A stretch of 64,000 nucleotides of DNA from Flavobacteriales bacterium (GTDB lineage Bacteria; Bacteroidota; Bacteroidia; Flavobacteriales_F; PHOS-HE28): positions 1-64,000 of the forward strand of contig JAEUTA010000014.1 of assembly GCA_016788205.1 (NCBI GenBank). Reading direction: 5' to 3'. The translations under genes and the position numbers were made by a program. Below are positions 27,238 to 35,892 of the stretch, piece after piece. A model generated the notes under the pieces. The model saw only the letters and a list, made by a program, of their open reading frames with translations. It was not told where the DNA came from and searched no databases. Every line of letters begins with the position of its first letter. Positions within the stretch are counted from its first letter, which is position 1.

Positions 27238-27978
27238 TCACAACGCGCGCAGGTAAGTTGAAACGGCGGTATTGAACGCGTCCGGGGCTTCCACATTGCT
27301 CAAATGGCCGGCTGCCGGCAGCACCACCAGTTGCGCATTGGGAAAGGCGCTGGCCATGGCTTCGCTGGTAGGCAGTGGCATCAACGCATCCTCAGCGCCC
27401 GTTATGACCAGCGCGGGTGGGGTGAACGCCCGCAAGATCCCGGTACGGTCCGGGCGCAGGGCCATTCCTCGCGACGCCGCTGCCACGCCCTCCGCGGACT
27501 GACGAGCCATCAGCGCTTCCACCTGTGCCACGAGTGCAGGTCGTTCACGACGGGTGGTGGCCCCGAGCACCTTCGGCAACATGCCACGGGCGATGACCGT
27601 CATGCCTTTCTCCAGCGCGTCCTGTGCGGTGGTTCCCCTGCCGGCTTTCGCTTCCTCCGTGTCCGCCGTGCTGCGTGTGTTGCACAGAATGGCCCCGCTA
27701 ACCAGTTCCGGCCATTGTTCCATGAACGCCATCGCAACGTAACCGCCCATGGAAAGACCACACAGAACGATGCGTTCCACACCGTGTTGCGCCAACTGTT
27801 CTTTCACATCCAACGCCATGGCTTCCATGGTGGTCGTGGTGGGGTGGTAGGTATTGTTCCCGAAGCCCGGCAAGTCCAATGCGATGACCTTGGCGGTATC
27901 GCTCAATGCCCCGAGGTTGCCATCCCACAACGTGCGATCGTGCGGAAAGCCATGTAGAAGGAACAAGGTGTGCTGCAT
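27238..27978 (-). CDS. alpha/beta-fold hydrolase
   Basis: 246 residues from ATG 27978 (MQHTLFLLHGFPHDRTLWDG), chosen because LLHGFPHDR is the usual first strand and oxyanion loop of the family. The nucleophile elbow GLSMGG (about 92-97) has Ser as expected for GxSxG; a late Asp (TGAEDALMP) and His (PAAGHLSNVEAPDAF) complete the triad. It is cytoplasmic and of the generic esterase/lactonase type; substrate unknown. First gene of an operon with the GNAT gene. Its start is 56 bases from the divergent CPBP gene. Confidence 0.88.
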   Translation of the reverse strand: MQHTLFLLHGFPHDRTLWDGNLGALSDTAKVIALDLPGFGNNTYHPTTTTMEAMALDVKEQLAQHGVERIVLCGLSMGGYVAMAFMEQWPELVSGAILCNTRSTADTEEAKAGRGTTAQDALEKGMTVIARGMLPKVLGATTRRERPALVAQVEALMARQSAEGVAAASRGMALRPDRTGILRAFTPPALVITGAEDALMPLPTSEAMASAFPNAQLVVLPAAGHLSNVEAPDAFNTAVSTYLRAL

Positions 27979-28034
27979 GAGTTCGGTGTTGGGTTCAAGG
28001 TAGCCAGCATCAACCGCCGTGCCTATTTTGTGGC

Positions 28035-28996
28035 ATGACAACTCCACGAAGGATCACCCGGTTCCTTGTGCTGGCTTTTGGATGCACTTGGACCATCGCG
28101 GGCGTGGCGGCGCTGTGCGGTGTGGATGTGCAGCATCCGCCTATGTCTTCGTTGCGGCATCCTGCATGTTCGGTCCAGCCATCGCCGCGCTGATCCAATG
28201 GCGACTGAGCGAACATGCTCCGTGGTCGGCGCTGGGCCTGCAGCCTGCGCGGATCCGATGGTCGTTCATGATCGCTACGGTGCTGGTCGGGCTCTGCATC
28301 ACTCCGCTTACGCTGCTCGTCATGCGACTCTTCGGTGACGGCGCAGGGATGGCCTCCTTCGGCCACGTGGAGGTGAGCGGGGAACGTTTCGCACACAGCA
28401 TTGCGCTGCTGTTGGAAGAGAAGGGTATTCCATCGGCACCTTCCACTTCACTCGTGCGCGAATGGCCGGGAGCCCTCATCGTTATCGCGCTGCTGCTTTC
28501 CTCCGTTGTGACCGCTTTCACGGTGAACCTTCCGTTCATGCTGGGCGAAGAATTGGGATGGCGCGGATACTTGTACCAGGCGGTTTCGAACTGGTCGCCC
28601 TGGCACCGAGTGGTGCTCATCGGTCCGGTTTGGGGTCTATGGCATGCACCGTTGATCATGATGGGGCATAATTACCCCGGTCATCCGCTGCTGGGCATTC
28701 CGGTCATGATGGTCTTTTGTTCGTTACTCGCCATATTGTTCGATTGGAGCCGTGCGCGTTGCCAGAGTGTGTGGGGACCGTGCGTGTTGCATGGGATCAT
28801 CAATGGCTCTGCCGGGGCGTTCATGTTCTTCGCGTGGGATGGTCATACGCTCGTAGCGTCGCTTGCCGGTTCGGCCGGGTTCATTGCGCTCCTCTTCCTC
28901 TGTATCGTGGTACTCGCGTTCGATCCGGGCTATCGACGGGGTTTCTTCAGCGTTCCGCCAGCGGCGGCCCATTCAACCACGAACTTCGCGGCATGA
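28035..28996 (+). pseudogene. CPBP family intramembrane metalloprotease with N-terminal frameshift
   Basis: The natural start is ATG 28035: MTTPRRITRFLVLAFGCTW is a typical CPBP first helix but hits TGA at 28191-28193. The remainder (AYVFVAASCMFGPAIAALI onward) continues in the frame one base earlier, as if one base had been lost between about 28127 and 28145. Downstream the protein is intact: EELGWRGYLY (EExxxR motif), GLWHAPLI and LHGIINGS carry the metal-binding residues, with about eight membrane helices. It is either a genuine frameshift or a sequencing error. If translation begins at GTG 28019 or ATG 28165, an N-terminally altered protein might be made. CPBP proteases process prenylated or bacteriocin-like substrates. 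Confidence 0.75.
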
Positions 28997-30096
28997 GATG
29001 GCGCCGCTTCGTTCTTCTGGCTGCTGCGTTCACGGCGTACGGTGCACGAGCCGTGGACTATGTGGTACCCGTCGCGGATGTGGCGGGTTTCTTCGCCGAC
29101 CTGCCTGAAGACGCCACGTACGTTTCCTTTTCGGCTGCGGCCGAATACCGCTGCGATCGAGATATCGTGCTTCCTGCGCGCCAAGTGCTGGTCATCGATG
29201 GGAAGGGTTGCAAGTTGATACTCGGACCCAGCTCCAACGGATTCACCGTGCCGGTGGCAGACCAGAAGGATGCGATGCGAAAGACGGCGAACCGCTATGT
29301 GATCCGTGATTTCGGATCGATAGAAGGCGGGAAGAAAGCGGTGGACCTGCGTGCCACGCTGAACAGCACGATACAGGACTGCCGTTTCACCGGTCAATCC
29401 GAAGTGAGCATCGACCTGCACTTCTGCCTGATGGCCCGGGTACGCAACGTATTGGTGACGAAGCCCAAAGCCAAAGGCATACGCGTCGGATGCGGTGACT
29501 GGCCCGGTGCGAGCACATCGAACAGCCAGAGCAACCACACTGTGCTGGAGCAATGCAGGGTGTACTGTTCCGCAACGACAACAGAGGCTTTCACCGTGTT
29601 GAACAGCGGTGGCGTTCACATGTTGGATTGCATCAGTGAGGGCCAGCCGGCGGATTACGACCTGTTCCTCTCAGCCACCACCGATGGCGATGAAGGACGT
29701 GCAGCGAACAACGCTGTGGTGAAGTCTTTCTCCCTCCAGAATCTACACGTGGAGCATCGCCTTCGAAAAGCCAGCATCTATGTGAACATGCCACCGAAGG
29801 CCACCGTGGAACTGACCAACATCTACTGGAACAGCCCGATCACCGTTCCCGTGCTGACCTATGTGAGCGGGCAGGTGCATGTGAACAACATCGGTTGGTG
29901 GAACCCGGACTTCATCATCTCCACGAGGCATGCCGTGCCACATGTCAACTTCGATGGCTGCCACAAGTCCTTGGTGGTGACCGATGCGCCGGATGCGACG
30001 GGCAAGAAGGCCGGTTGCCTGGAACTGCGCGACCCGTTGCGCGGTCAGGAGAAGCTGGATCTGAGTTACGTGCGCACCACCCGGCGGGCCATGTGA
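28993..30096 (+). CDS. exported parallel beta-helix-like protein
   Basis: 367 residues from ATG 28993, which overlaps the CPBP stop as ATGA, so translation is probably coupled. Signal peptide (MRWRRFVLLAAAFTAYGARA). The body shows the strand-turn periodicity of a pectate-lyase-type beta-helix (about 50-300; VIDGKGCKLILGPSSNGFTV, IRDFGSIEGGKKAVDLRATLNSTIQDCRF, VLEQCRVYCSATT). No catalytic set recognised and no T9SS tail. Its lipid or polysaccharide target is unknown. It runs to within 4 bases of the convergent S4-domain gene. Confidence 0.7.
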   Translation: MRWRRFVLLAAAFTAYGARAVDYVVPVADVAGFFADLPEDATYVSFSAAAEYRCDRDIVLPARQVLVIDGKGCKLILGPSSNGFTVPVADQKDAMRKTANRYVIRDFGSIEGGKKAVDLRATLNSTIQDCRFTGQSEVSIDLHFCLMARVRNVLVTKPKAKGIRVGCGDWPGASTSNSQSNHTVLEQCRVYCSATTTEAFTVLNSGGVHMLDCISEGQPADYDLFLSATTDGDEGRAANNAVVKSFSLQNLHVEHRLRKASIYVNMPPKATVELTNIYWNSPITVPVLTYVSGQVHVNNIGWWNPDFIISTRHAVPHVNFDGCHKSLVVTDAPDATGKKAGCLELRDPLRGQEKLDLSYVRTTRRAM

Positions 30097-30100
30097 TGGC

Positions 30101-30313
30101 CTAGTTCACCACGATGGTGTTGCCGTTGTATTCCACGCGTTGACCACTCCGGATCTTGCAGGTCCTGCGCAGTTCCACCGCGCCATCCACCTTCACAAGT
30201 CCTTCGGACACGATCACCTTGCCCTGGCCTCCCGACGCACACAGGCCGGTGAGCTTAAGCAACTGGTTCAATTCGATGTATTCGCCTTCGAGGTCGAATC
30301 GCACGGTTTCCAT
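30101..30313 (-). CDS. S4-like RNA-binding protein (YbcJ family)
   Basis: 70 residues: an S4 fold (FDLEGEYIELNQLLKLTGLCASGGQGKVIVSEGLVKVDGAVELRRTCKIRSGQRV split over two helices and a beta hairpin). G-x-V-x-V-D-G-x-x-E-x-R-R-x-x-K-I is the conserved RNA-contact region of small S4 proteins such as YbcJ/YaaA-type. It lies 2 bases after the GreA/B-like gene on the same strand and is probably translated from the same message. It binds structured RNA, perhaps ribosomal; the partner is unknown. Confidence 0.88.
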   Translation of the reverse strand: METVRFDLEGEYIELNQLLKLTGLCASGGQGKVIVSEGLVKVDGAVELRRTCKIRSGQRVEYNGNTIVVN

Positions 30314-30315
30314 GA

Positions 30316-30816
30316 TCAGTGGATATGAGTGATATGTAGATGCAATAGGGTAGGACCCAGTTCGAATTCCGCCGTGTCGCCGCTCCGTTTTCCGATCAAC
30401 GCGCGTGCGATAGGAGCCGTGAACGCGATACGCTGCTCTTTTACCGCTGCTTCGTCCACACCAACGATGGTGATCGTTCGTTCAACGCCCCGCTGTGGCC
30501 CGTCAACATGGGTGAACGTCACCGTGCTCCCGAAGCGCACATCGGTATGTGCGGTGGTGGGCTCCACCACCCGGGCTGTAACGATGCGTTCGTTCAGGAG
30601 GGCTAGTCGACCGTCGTATTCGGCTTGGGCCCTCCGCCGTTCCATGTCGGAGCCGGAGACAGAAGCCCGCTCCTGCTCGAGCGTCGTACGTTCTTCGAGC
30701 AGCGAGCGAAGCCCACGCGGTGTCACATAGTTGGGGATCCCGTCAGGTAGCGCCGCCCGTGGGGGTATGAAAGGCGCTTCCTCCTGGTCATCCTCTTTAA
30801 CGAATCCGCGGCTCAT
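30316..30816 (-). CDS. GreA/GreB-family transcription elongation factor
   Basis: 166 residues. The N-terminal coiled coil (about 30-85; VTPRGLRSLLEERTTLEQERA) is the arm that reaches the RNA polymerase secondary channel, and the C-terminal FKBP-like domain (about 95-160; VRFGSTVTFTHVDGPQRGVERTITIVG, APIARALIGKRSGDTAEF) is typical of GreA/GreB. An acidic pair at the coiled-coil tip is less obvious than in GreA, so transcript cleavage activity is uncertain. The lead sequence FVKEDDQEE is like GreB-type Bacteroidota proteins. Co-transcribed with the S4 gene. Confidence 0.85.
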   Translation of the reverse strand: MSRGFVKEDDQEEAPFIPPRAALPDGIPNYVTPRGLRSLLEERTTLEQERASVSGSDMERRRAQAEYDGRLALLNERIVTARVVEPTTAHTDVRFGSTVTFTHVDGPQRGVERTITIVGVDEAAVKEQRIAFTAPIARALIGKRSGDTAEFELGPTLLHLHITHIH

Positions 30817-31033
30817 GAACGGTTGCTAGCCCGCGAAGATGGGTGGAACGTGCGAAGGAGAGCACTTAAACTGGGGAATAATCGCGCTACAGCGAGGTGT
30901 TGAAGCCTCGATCTTATCAATTAGTCAATGTGACTTTGTCGTTGAAGGCCTTGAATACCAGCACCCGGCCGTGCGAACCGAACAATGGCACGAAATCGCT
31001 TACTGCGAGAGAAACCTCTAAAAACAAAGAATC

Positions 31034-31393
31034 ATGCGAACGATCATGTTGACCTTGGGCCTAGCCCTGATGACCTCTGCGACCCTTTGCGCGCAGGATA
31101 AGGTGGCTCCTTCAAAAGCGGCTTCACCTGATAAGCATTCCTGCATCATGGCCGATGCTGGTGTGTGGACCGACCTTGGTTTGACCTCTGAACAAGTCGC
31201 CAAGGTGAAGGAGATCCAAGCTTCCTGCTTGAAGGAGCACGATGCGGCTAAGGCGGCTGGAACGAAGTACACAGCGGCTGCGCGTCATGAGACCGAGTTG
31301 AAAGCGGTGCTTTCTCCGGAACAATTCACGAAGTGGTCTCAATGGTGCGATGCCAATGAAGCCCGCAAGACTTCTGGTGAAATGAAGAATTGA
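31034..31393 (+). CDS. small LTxxQ-like exported protein
   Basis: 119 residues with a signal peptide (MRTIMLTLGLALMTSATLCAQ). The body has LGLTSEQVAKVKEIQASCL and VLSPEQFTKWSQWC, i.e. two LTxxQ-like motifs as in Spy/CpxP-type periplasmic proteins, plus four cysteines, which is unusual for the family. It stands alone between a GreA/B-like gene and a convergent T9SS gene, with its own terminator. Function unknown; a paralogue-like gene is at 21855-22268. Confidence 0.65.
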   Translation: MRTIMLTLGLALMTSATLCAQDKVAPSKAASPDKHSCIMADAGVWTDLGLTSEQVAKVKEIQASCLKEHDAAKAAGTKYTAAARHETELKAVLSPEQFTKWSQWCDANEARKTSGEMKN

Positions 31394-31432
31394 GCGCGTG
31401 TGCGACCAAGTGTCACCCGACACGAAGGCGAT

Positions 31433-31460
31433 GGCCCCGGATGTTCCCGGGGCCTTTGTC
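31433..31460 (+). terminator. intrinsic terminator of the LTxxQ-like gene
   Basis: GGCCCCGG (31433-31440), loop ATGTTC, CCGGGGCC (31447-31454), then TTTGTC. It lies 40 bases after the stop codon at 31393. Confidence 0.8.
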
Positions 31461-31470
31461 ATTCGCGCGT

Positions 31471-33015
31471 TCACCAAGGCGTGTTCCGGGAAAGAACGAT
31501 CGGTAAGGTGACGCGATGTCCTTCTTGAACGAACTGGAGGAGGTAGTGACCATTTGACAACGTCGCTGGTAGTTCAACCTTGAAAGGTGGACTGATACGT
31601 TCTTGCAGGATGACACGTCCATCGGACTGCATGATGTCCATCAATGTGCTATTTTCCTTGAGTCCGTTGATCTGGATCGTTCCAAGCGAGGGAACAGGGA
31701 AAACGCTGAGGCTCTCCTCATGTGGCGTTGTGTTCAATCCCGAACCGATGGTGTTCGTGTAACGCGCATAGGCGAAAGCTTGCTGTTGTCCGCTGCCATG
31801 TCCAGCAAGAACGATACGATCTTCCGCATCGATGGCCATTCCGTAGGCGCGGTCCTGCGCTCCGGTCAGGTCGGTATGCACGCGACCGTCCCCTGCGAAA
31901 GTGGGGTCAAAGGAACCGTCAGGGAGCAACCGCATCAGGAAAAAGTCGTTGTTCTCGCTTTCACCTGGCTCCACTCGGAAACCGCTCACCAGCAACGTGC
32001 CGTCAGCTTGTGCGATGATGCGGTGCGCTTGTCCCCATTGTGGTGCGCTGTACGGAAAGGCGCGAATACCATCGGCATCGAATCCTTCGTCCAATGTGCC
32101 ATCCGTATTCAACAGTGCGACCACCGGCGCGTAGTCCGTACCTGTTGACCCCTTATAGCCACAGGCAGCGATGCGACCATCACTGCATATGCTTAAACTC
32201 TTCAGGATCTCCACATCACCACCGCCTACATCCACGATGGCGACCCCAGCGTCCCCGAATCCCGCATCCAAGGAACCATCGGCTCGGAAACGTGCGATCA
32301 ACCAATCCGATCCTTTACCCGCTATCCGGTAACCACCGGCAAGAATGGCCCCATCATCCTGCAGAGCCACCGCCAGACCCGAACCGAACGATATACCGGT
32401 CAGTGCCACTCCGTTCACGCCGAAGTCGGTGTCCAATTCTCCTTCCGCGGAGAATCGCGCACACATGACTCCGTCCTCTCCGCGCTCACCAACGATCACG
32501 ATGCGGTCATCATCCATTACCTCCACGGCCCAAGCGGATTGGAACGCGGCCCCACCACCCAGGTCACTTGATACCACACCTCCAACGCCGAAGTCGGAGT
32601 CCAATTCGCCGTCGGCCGTGTAGCGCATGAGCAGGGCATTCCCGTCCAGGTTGATGTCGTAATCCAGACCCGCTAGAACGATCGCTCCGGTGCTCTGGAG
32701 CGCCACATCGTATGCATAGCGCTGATGCCCGGCCAATGGACTTAGCACCGTGCCGCCGACCCCGAACGCAGGATCCGGGGTTCCGTCCGGCAGGAGACGC
32801 TGCAAAGCCACCGTCGTCGTTACGCCATCATCCGTCCATCCGGCCGCCACGATGGCCCCATCTGGTTGAACGACAACTGCACTGGCCCGGTCGTCATAGA
32901 AGGAGAGGTCGTTCACGCGCGTGCCGGAGCCATTGAATGACGGGTCCAGCGTACCGTCCTGCGAAGCAACGATGAAGGGTGACAAGAATAGGATGGGTAG
33001 GGTGGAGGAACGCAT
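31471..33015 (-). CDS. T9SS-secreted delta-60 repeat beta-propeller protein
   Basis: 514 residues from ATG 33015 (MRSSTLPILFLSPFIVASQDG), chosen because it gives a short signal peptide; a longer upstream start adds 14 unlikely residues. Seven to eight delta-60 repeats (VVQPDGAIVAAGWTDDG, L-x-x-D-G-x-x-D-x-x-F-G-x-x-G) build a beta-propeller at about 20-400. A type A T9SS sorting domain follows from FPVPSLGTIQINGL to the end. Delta-60 proteins are widespread on bacterial surfaces; their ligands are unknown. No partners adjoin. Confidence 0.85.
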   Translation of the reverse strand: MRSSTLPILFLSPFIVASQDGTLDPSFNGSGTRVNDLSFYDDRASAVVVQPDGAIVAAGWTDDGVTTTVALQRLLPDGTPDPAFGVGGTVLSPLAGHQRYAYDVALQSTGAIVLAGLDYDINLDGNALLMRYTADGELDSDFGVGGVVSSDLGGGAAFQSAWAVEVMDDDRIVIVGERGEDGVMCARFSAEGELDTDFGVNGVALTGISFGSGLAVALQDDGAILAGGYRIAGKGSDWLIARFRADGSLDAGFGDAGVAIVDVGGGDVEILKSLSICSDGRIAACGYKGSTGTDYAPVVALLNTDGTLDEGFDADGIRAFPYSAPQWGQAHRIIAQADGTLLVSGFRVEPGESENNDFFLMRLLPDGSFDPTFAGDGRVHTDLTGAQDRAYGMAIDAEDRIVLAGHGSGQQQAFAYARYTNTIGSGLNTTPHEESLSVFPVPSLGTIQINGLKENSTLMDIMQSDGRVILQERISPPFKVELPATLSNGHYLLQFVQEGHRVTLPIVLSRNTPW

Positions 33016-33295
33016 GGGTCCGGGGGCTTTGAGCTGTTGAAGATCGCTCTTGATCACGCCCGAAGCAAACGGTCAACGGTCCGTGCGCAACCTCAGCGGT
33101 GTTCTTCGCTCTCCTGCTGGTGTGGAGCTGCTGCCCAGGCTCGGTATGGCCCCGGTCGGTCTTGGTGAAGAGCGCCATGATCCCACGGATGCCACCTAAG
33201 GGAAGGTCTTTTTTCTTGCCGGGTTGGTTGGGATCCTTGTCCGGTTGATGTACATTCGGAACGTGACCCGTCGCCAAGCATTATCCAGCAAGCCT

Positions 33296-33460
33296 ATGAA
33301 CCGCGCCAAGCGTGCGGAAGAGAACCTGTTGGTGGCGCTGCGTAAACGCCGGGAGAACGGTGCGCGTCGTGTTGAATTGCAGTGGCTGGATGGTGCTGGG
33401 GAACTGCACTACGAGGTGCTGAGCGCTGCCCAAAGCTGGCCGTACCTGTCCAAGAATTGA
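33296..33460 (+). CDS. small basic protein of unknown function
   Basis: 54 residues from ATG 33296 (MNRAKRAEENLLVALRKRR), strongly basic, no signal or membrane segment, no family recognised. Its stop TGA (33458-33460) overlaps the ATG of the next gene as TGATG, which argues for a real, translationally coupled gene at the head of the plus-strand operon 33296-35892. Confidence 0.55.
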   Translation: MNRAKRAEENLLVALRKRRENGARRVELQWLDGAGELHYEVLSAAQSWPYLSKN

Positions 33461-33906
33461 TGTTCTCCATCGTGTCGGTTCGATGTGCTTTCCAGCACGC
33501 CTGGTGCTTTGCGCTGCTGTTCGCAGCCTGTGGGTCGAATCCGACCGGAGAAGCCGAACGGGAGATCCGGCAAGTGATGGCCGATCAGGAGTTGGCTTGG
33601 GACCGTGGGGATATCCCCGCTTTCATGGACGGATATGCCGATCAGGTCTGTTTCGTCAGCAAGAAGGGGATCACCTGCGGAAAGCAGGCTGTCACCGCGA
33701 ACTATCTGCGCAGCTACCCTGACAAAGACGCGATGGGTGACCTTTCGTTCGGGATCCACGAAGTGGTTATGGCTGGTGACCAGTACGCGTGGCTGACAGG
33801 AACGTGGCGATCGGTGCGGTCGGTCGATACGTTGGGTGGCGGGTTTTCCCTGTTATGGGAACGTACGCCCGAAGGTTGGCGCATTCTTCGGGATCATACG
33901 TACTGA
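33460..33906 (+). CDS. DUF4440/SnoaL-like lipoprotein
   Basis: 148 residues from ATG 33460, sharing TGATG with the gene before it. The lipobox LLFAACGS puts a lipidated Cys near residue 22. The mature part (EREIRQVMADQELAWDRGDIPAFMDGYADQVCFVSKKG ... WRILRDHTY) is the cone-shaped NTF2-like fold of DUF4440/SnoaL proteins, in which an early helix with W-x-x-G-D-x-x-x-F and a final strand W-x-I-x-x-x-H are conserved. No catalytic residues can be assigned. It sits on the periplasmic face of a membrane. Confidence 0.8.
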   Translation: MFSIVSVRCAFQHAWCFALLFAACGSNPTGEAEREIRQVMADQELAWDRGDIPAFMDGYADQVCFVSKKGITCGKQAVTANYLRSYPDKDAMGDLSFGIHEVVMAGDQYAWLTGTWRSVRSVDTLGGGFSLLWERTPEGWRILRDHTY

Positions 33907-33932
33907 AGGAGCCGGTATCTTCGGCGGCGGTC

Positions 33933-34535
33933 GTGTCACTATCCATCACCCTCCTGCTAATCATTGCCACGGGGCTGGTCTCCGTCATGGCGTTCCAAAG
34001 GCCGGAACTGAAAGGAGCATTGTCCTTCAGCCCGTATGCCGTTCAACATCGCGGCCAGTGGTACAGGTTGTTCTCGCACGCGTTGATCCACGCCGATTGG
34101 CCTCATCTGGGCTTGAACATGTTCGTACTGTTCTCTTTCGGTTCAGTGCTGGAGCGCGAACTACCCGGACTTTCGGCATTGCCCGCGAACGTTCTTTTTC
34201 TAGCACTGTATCTGGGTGGTGCTCTGTTCGCTTCACTCCCTGGAATGGCGAAGTACAGGAACGACCCTCGTTATTCCTCTTTGGGGGCCAGTGGAGCGGT
34301 GGCCGCTGTGCTGTTCGCCATGATCGTGATACGTCCATTGGATAGTATCTGGCTATTCGGGATCGTACCCTTGCCGGCCGTGTTGTTCGGAGGTCTTTAT
34401 CTGTACTATTCTTACGCCATGGACAAGCGTGGGGGAACGCGGGTCGCGCATGACGCTCACCTCTATGGTGCTATTTACGGTGTGTTGTTCACCATCGCAA
34501 TGGACCCGGATCTGGTCTTGCGATGGTTCCAATGA
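33933..34535 (+). CDS. rhomboid-family intramembrane serine protease
   Basis: About 200 residues from GTG 33933 (VSLSITLLLIIATGLVS), preferred because it opens with the first membrane helix as in related Bacteroidota rhomboids; the frame is open further upstream to 33789, inside the preceding gene. Features: HADWPHLGLNMFVLFSFG (L1 loop and helix 2), LGASGAVAAVLF with catalytic Ser in GASGA, and HDAHLYGAIYG with catalytic His. About six helices. It cleaves membrane-spanning substrates. Immediately after the DUF4440 lipoprotein and before a GmhB-like gene in the same transcript. Confidence 0.9.
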   Translation: MSLSITLLLIIATGLVSVMAFQRPELKGALSFSPYAVQHRGQWYRLFSHALIHADWPHLGLNMFVLFSFGSVLERELPGLSALPANVLFLALYLGGALFASLPGMAKYRNDPRYSSLGASGAVAAVLFAMIVIRPLDSIWLFGIVPLPAVLFGGLYLYYSYAMDKRGGTRVAHDAHLYGAIYGVLFTIAMDPDLVLRWFQ

Positions 34536-34561
34536 GGTGTTATGCGGATATGTTGCGCGAA

Positions 34562-35053
34562 ATGAAAAGAGCCCTTTTCCTGGACCGGGATGGGGTGATC
34601 AACCGGGAACGTGGTGCACACACCGTGCGGCTGGAGGAATTTGAGATCCTTCCCGGGGTACCGGAGGCCGTTTCCGCTGCCAATGCTGCCGGATGGACGG
34701 TGATCGTGATCACGAACCAGAGCGGTATCGACCTTGGTCTTTATGACCACGCGGCGCTCGATCGCATGCATGGTTACCTTCACGACGTGCTCCAAGCGAA
34801 CGGAACCCACGTGGCTGATATCCTCTATTGTCCCCACCATCCCACCAAGGGGCGATGCCTTTGCCGCAAGCCCGGCTCGCTTTTGCTGGAGCGCGCGGCT
34901 GCACGTCACGGCACCGATCCCGCTTTTTCGATCATGATCGGAGATAAGCAACGTGATGTGGAAGCGGCGATGGCTGCTGGTGTGCGTGGGGTCTTGATGG
35001 ATGCCAATTCCTCTTTGTTGGACCAGCTCCGGTTCGAACGCGTGATCCCATGA
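34562..35053 (+). CDS. gmhB: HAD-IIIA phosphatase, D,D-heptose 1,7-bisphosphate phosphatase-like
   Basis: 163 residues from ATG 34562 (MKRALFLDRDGVIN). Haloacid dehalogenase motif I is DRDGV, with the first Asp as nucleophile; motif II VITNQSG; the zinc loop CPHHPTKGRCLCRKP is characteristic of GmhB; motif III lysine region and motif IV IGDKQRDVEAAMAAG follow. GmhB removes the C7 phosphate of heptose bisphosphate on the way to ADP-heptose for LPS core, or acts on other sugar phosphates. It overlaps the next gene by ATGA. No gmhA/gmhC neighbours, so heptose specificity is inferred. Confidence 0.85.
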   Translation: MKRALFLDRDGVINRERGAHTVRLEEFEILPGVPEAVSAANAAGWTVIVITNQSGIDLGLYDHAALDRMHGYLHDVLQANGTHVADILYCPHHPTKGRCLCRKPGSLLLERAAARHGTDPAFSIMIGDKQRDVEAAMAAGVRGVLMDANSSLLDQLRFERVIP

Positions 35054-35892
35054 AGGACCTTGTCAATTTCAACGGCGACGTGGTGCCCGGGGATCGCCCG
35101 GTCATAAGCCTGAAGAACCGGGCTTTCCATTTCGCGGACGGCCTTTTCGAGAGTCTGCGTATCGTCGATGGACGCCCCTGTTTCGTGGATGCCCATTGGT
35201 TGCGAATGACATCGGGCGCGGCATTGCTGCGGATCGAGCTGCCTGCGAACCTTGACCGCGCTTCGTTCGAACGGTACATCCTCGAACTCGTACGATCGAC
35301 CGGACATGTGAACGCCCGCTGCCGCTTCACGCTCTTCCGAGACGCGGCCGGATTCTACCGACCCGCGAGCAATGCTGGAGCGTTCACGTTCGAGTTGAGC
35401 GCGTTGCCGGAGCCCACGTATTCCTTGGCCGCACAGGGGGCTTTGGTGGATATCTGGCCGGAGATGCGGAAACCGGTGAACGATCTGGCGCGCCACAAGA
35501 CGTTGAATTGCCAGTACTATGTCATGGCTTCGCTCTGGGCCCAGCAAAGGGGCTTGGATGATTGCATGTTGCAGAACGACCGGGGTAACATCATCGAAAG
35601 CAGTTCCGGCAATCTGTTCATCGTAAGCAACGGCGTGTTGTACACACCTTCACTCTCTGACGGTTGTGTTGGAGGGGTGATGCGGGCCCAGGTGATCAAC
35701 CTCGCCATCGCCAACGGTATCAAGGTCTACGAATGCTCGCTCAATCCGCAGAACCTGCTGGCCGCTGATGAGCTTTTCTTCACCAATGCCGTACAAGGCT
35801 TGCAGTGGGCGGGTACATACCGCACCAAGCGGTACGCCCATCGCATGTCAGGCATCCTCACCGACCTTCTTGTAAGGTCCGCGCTCAGTTGA
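35050..35892 (+). CDS. class IV PLP aminotransferase (BCAT/ADC lyase type)
   Basis: 280 residues. PLP-binding Lys in RHKTLNCQYYVMA (about 148), preceded by FADGLFESLRIVDGRPCF and followed by LQNDRGNIIESSSGNLFIV and LFFTNAVQGLQW, the order of class IV enzymes that include branched-chain aminotransferase, D-amino-acid aminotransferase and 4-amino-4-deoxychorismate lyase (PabC). The length suits ADC lyase or D-AAT; a canonical ilvE (356 residues) is encoded elsewhere in the window, at 42433. Starts by ATGA overlap with the phosphatase gene. Its 3' end overlaps the convergent algH-like gene by 8 bases. Confidence 0.85.
   Translation: MKDLVNFNGDVVPGDRPVISLKNRAFHFADGLFESLRIVDGRPCFVDAHWLRMTSGAALLRIELPANLDRASFERYILELVRSTGHVNARCRFTLFRDAAGFYRPASNAGAFTFELSALPEPTYSLAAQGALVDIWPEMRKPVNDLARHKTLNCQYYVMASLWAQQRGLDDCMLQNDRGNIIESSSGNLFIVSNGVLYTPSLSDGCVGGVMRAQVINLAIANGIKVYECSLNPQNLLAADELFFTNAVQGLQWAGTYRTKRYAHRMSGILTDLLVRSALS

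Noticed and set aside
30839-31021. 60-residue open frame between the GreA/B-like gene and the LTxxQ-like gene
   Set aside because: No features, AT-rich untranslated region is more likely.
32894-33281. Minus-strand open frames overlapping the start of the delta-60 gene
   Set aside because: They overlap the promoter and signal peptide of the better gene and look non-coding (Arg/Pro/His-rich).
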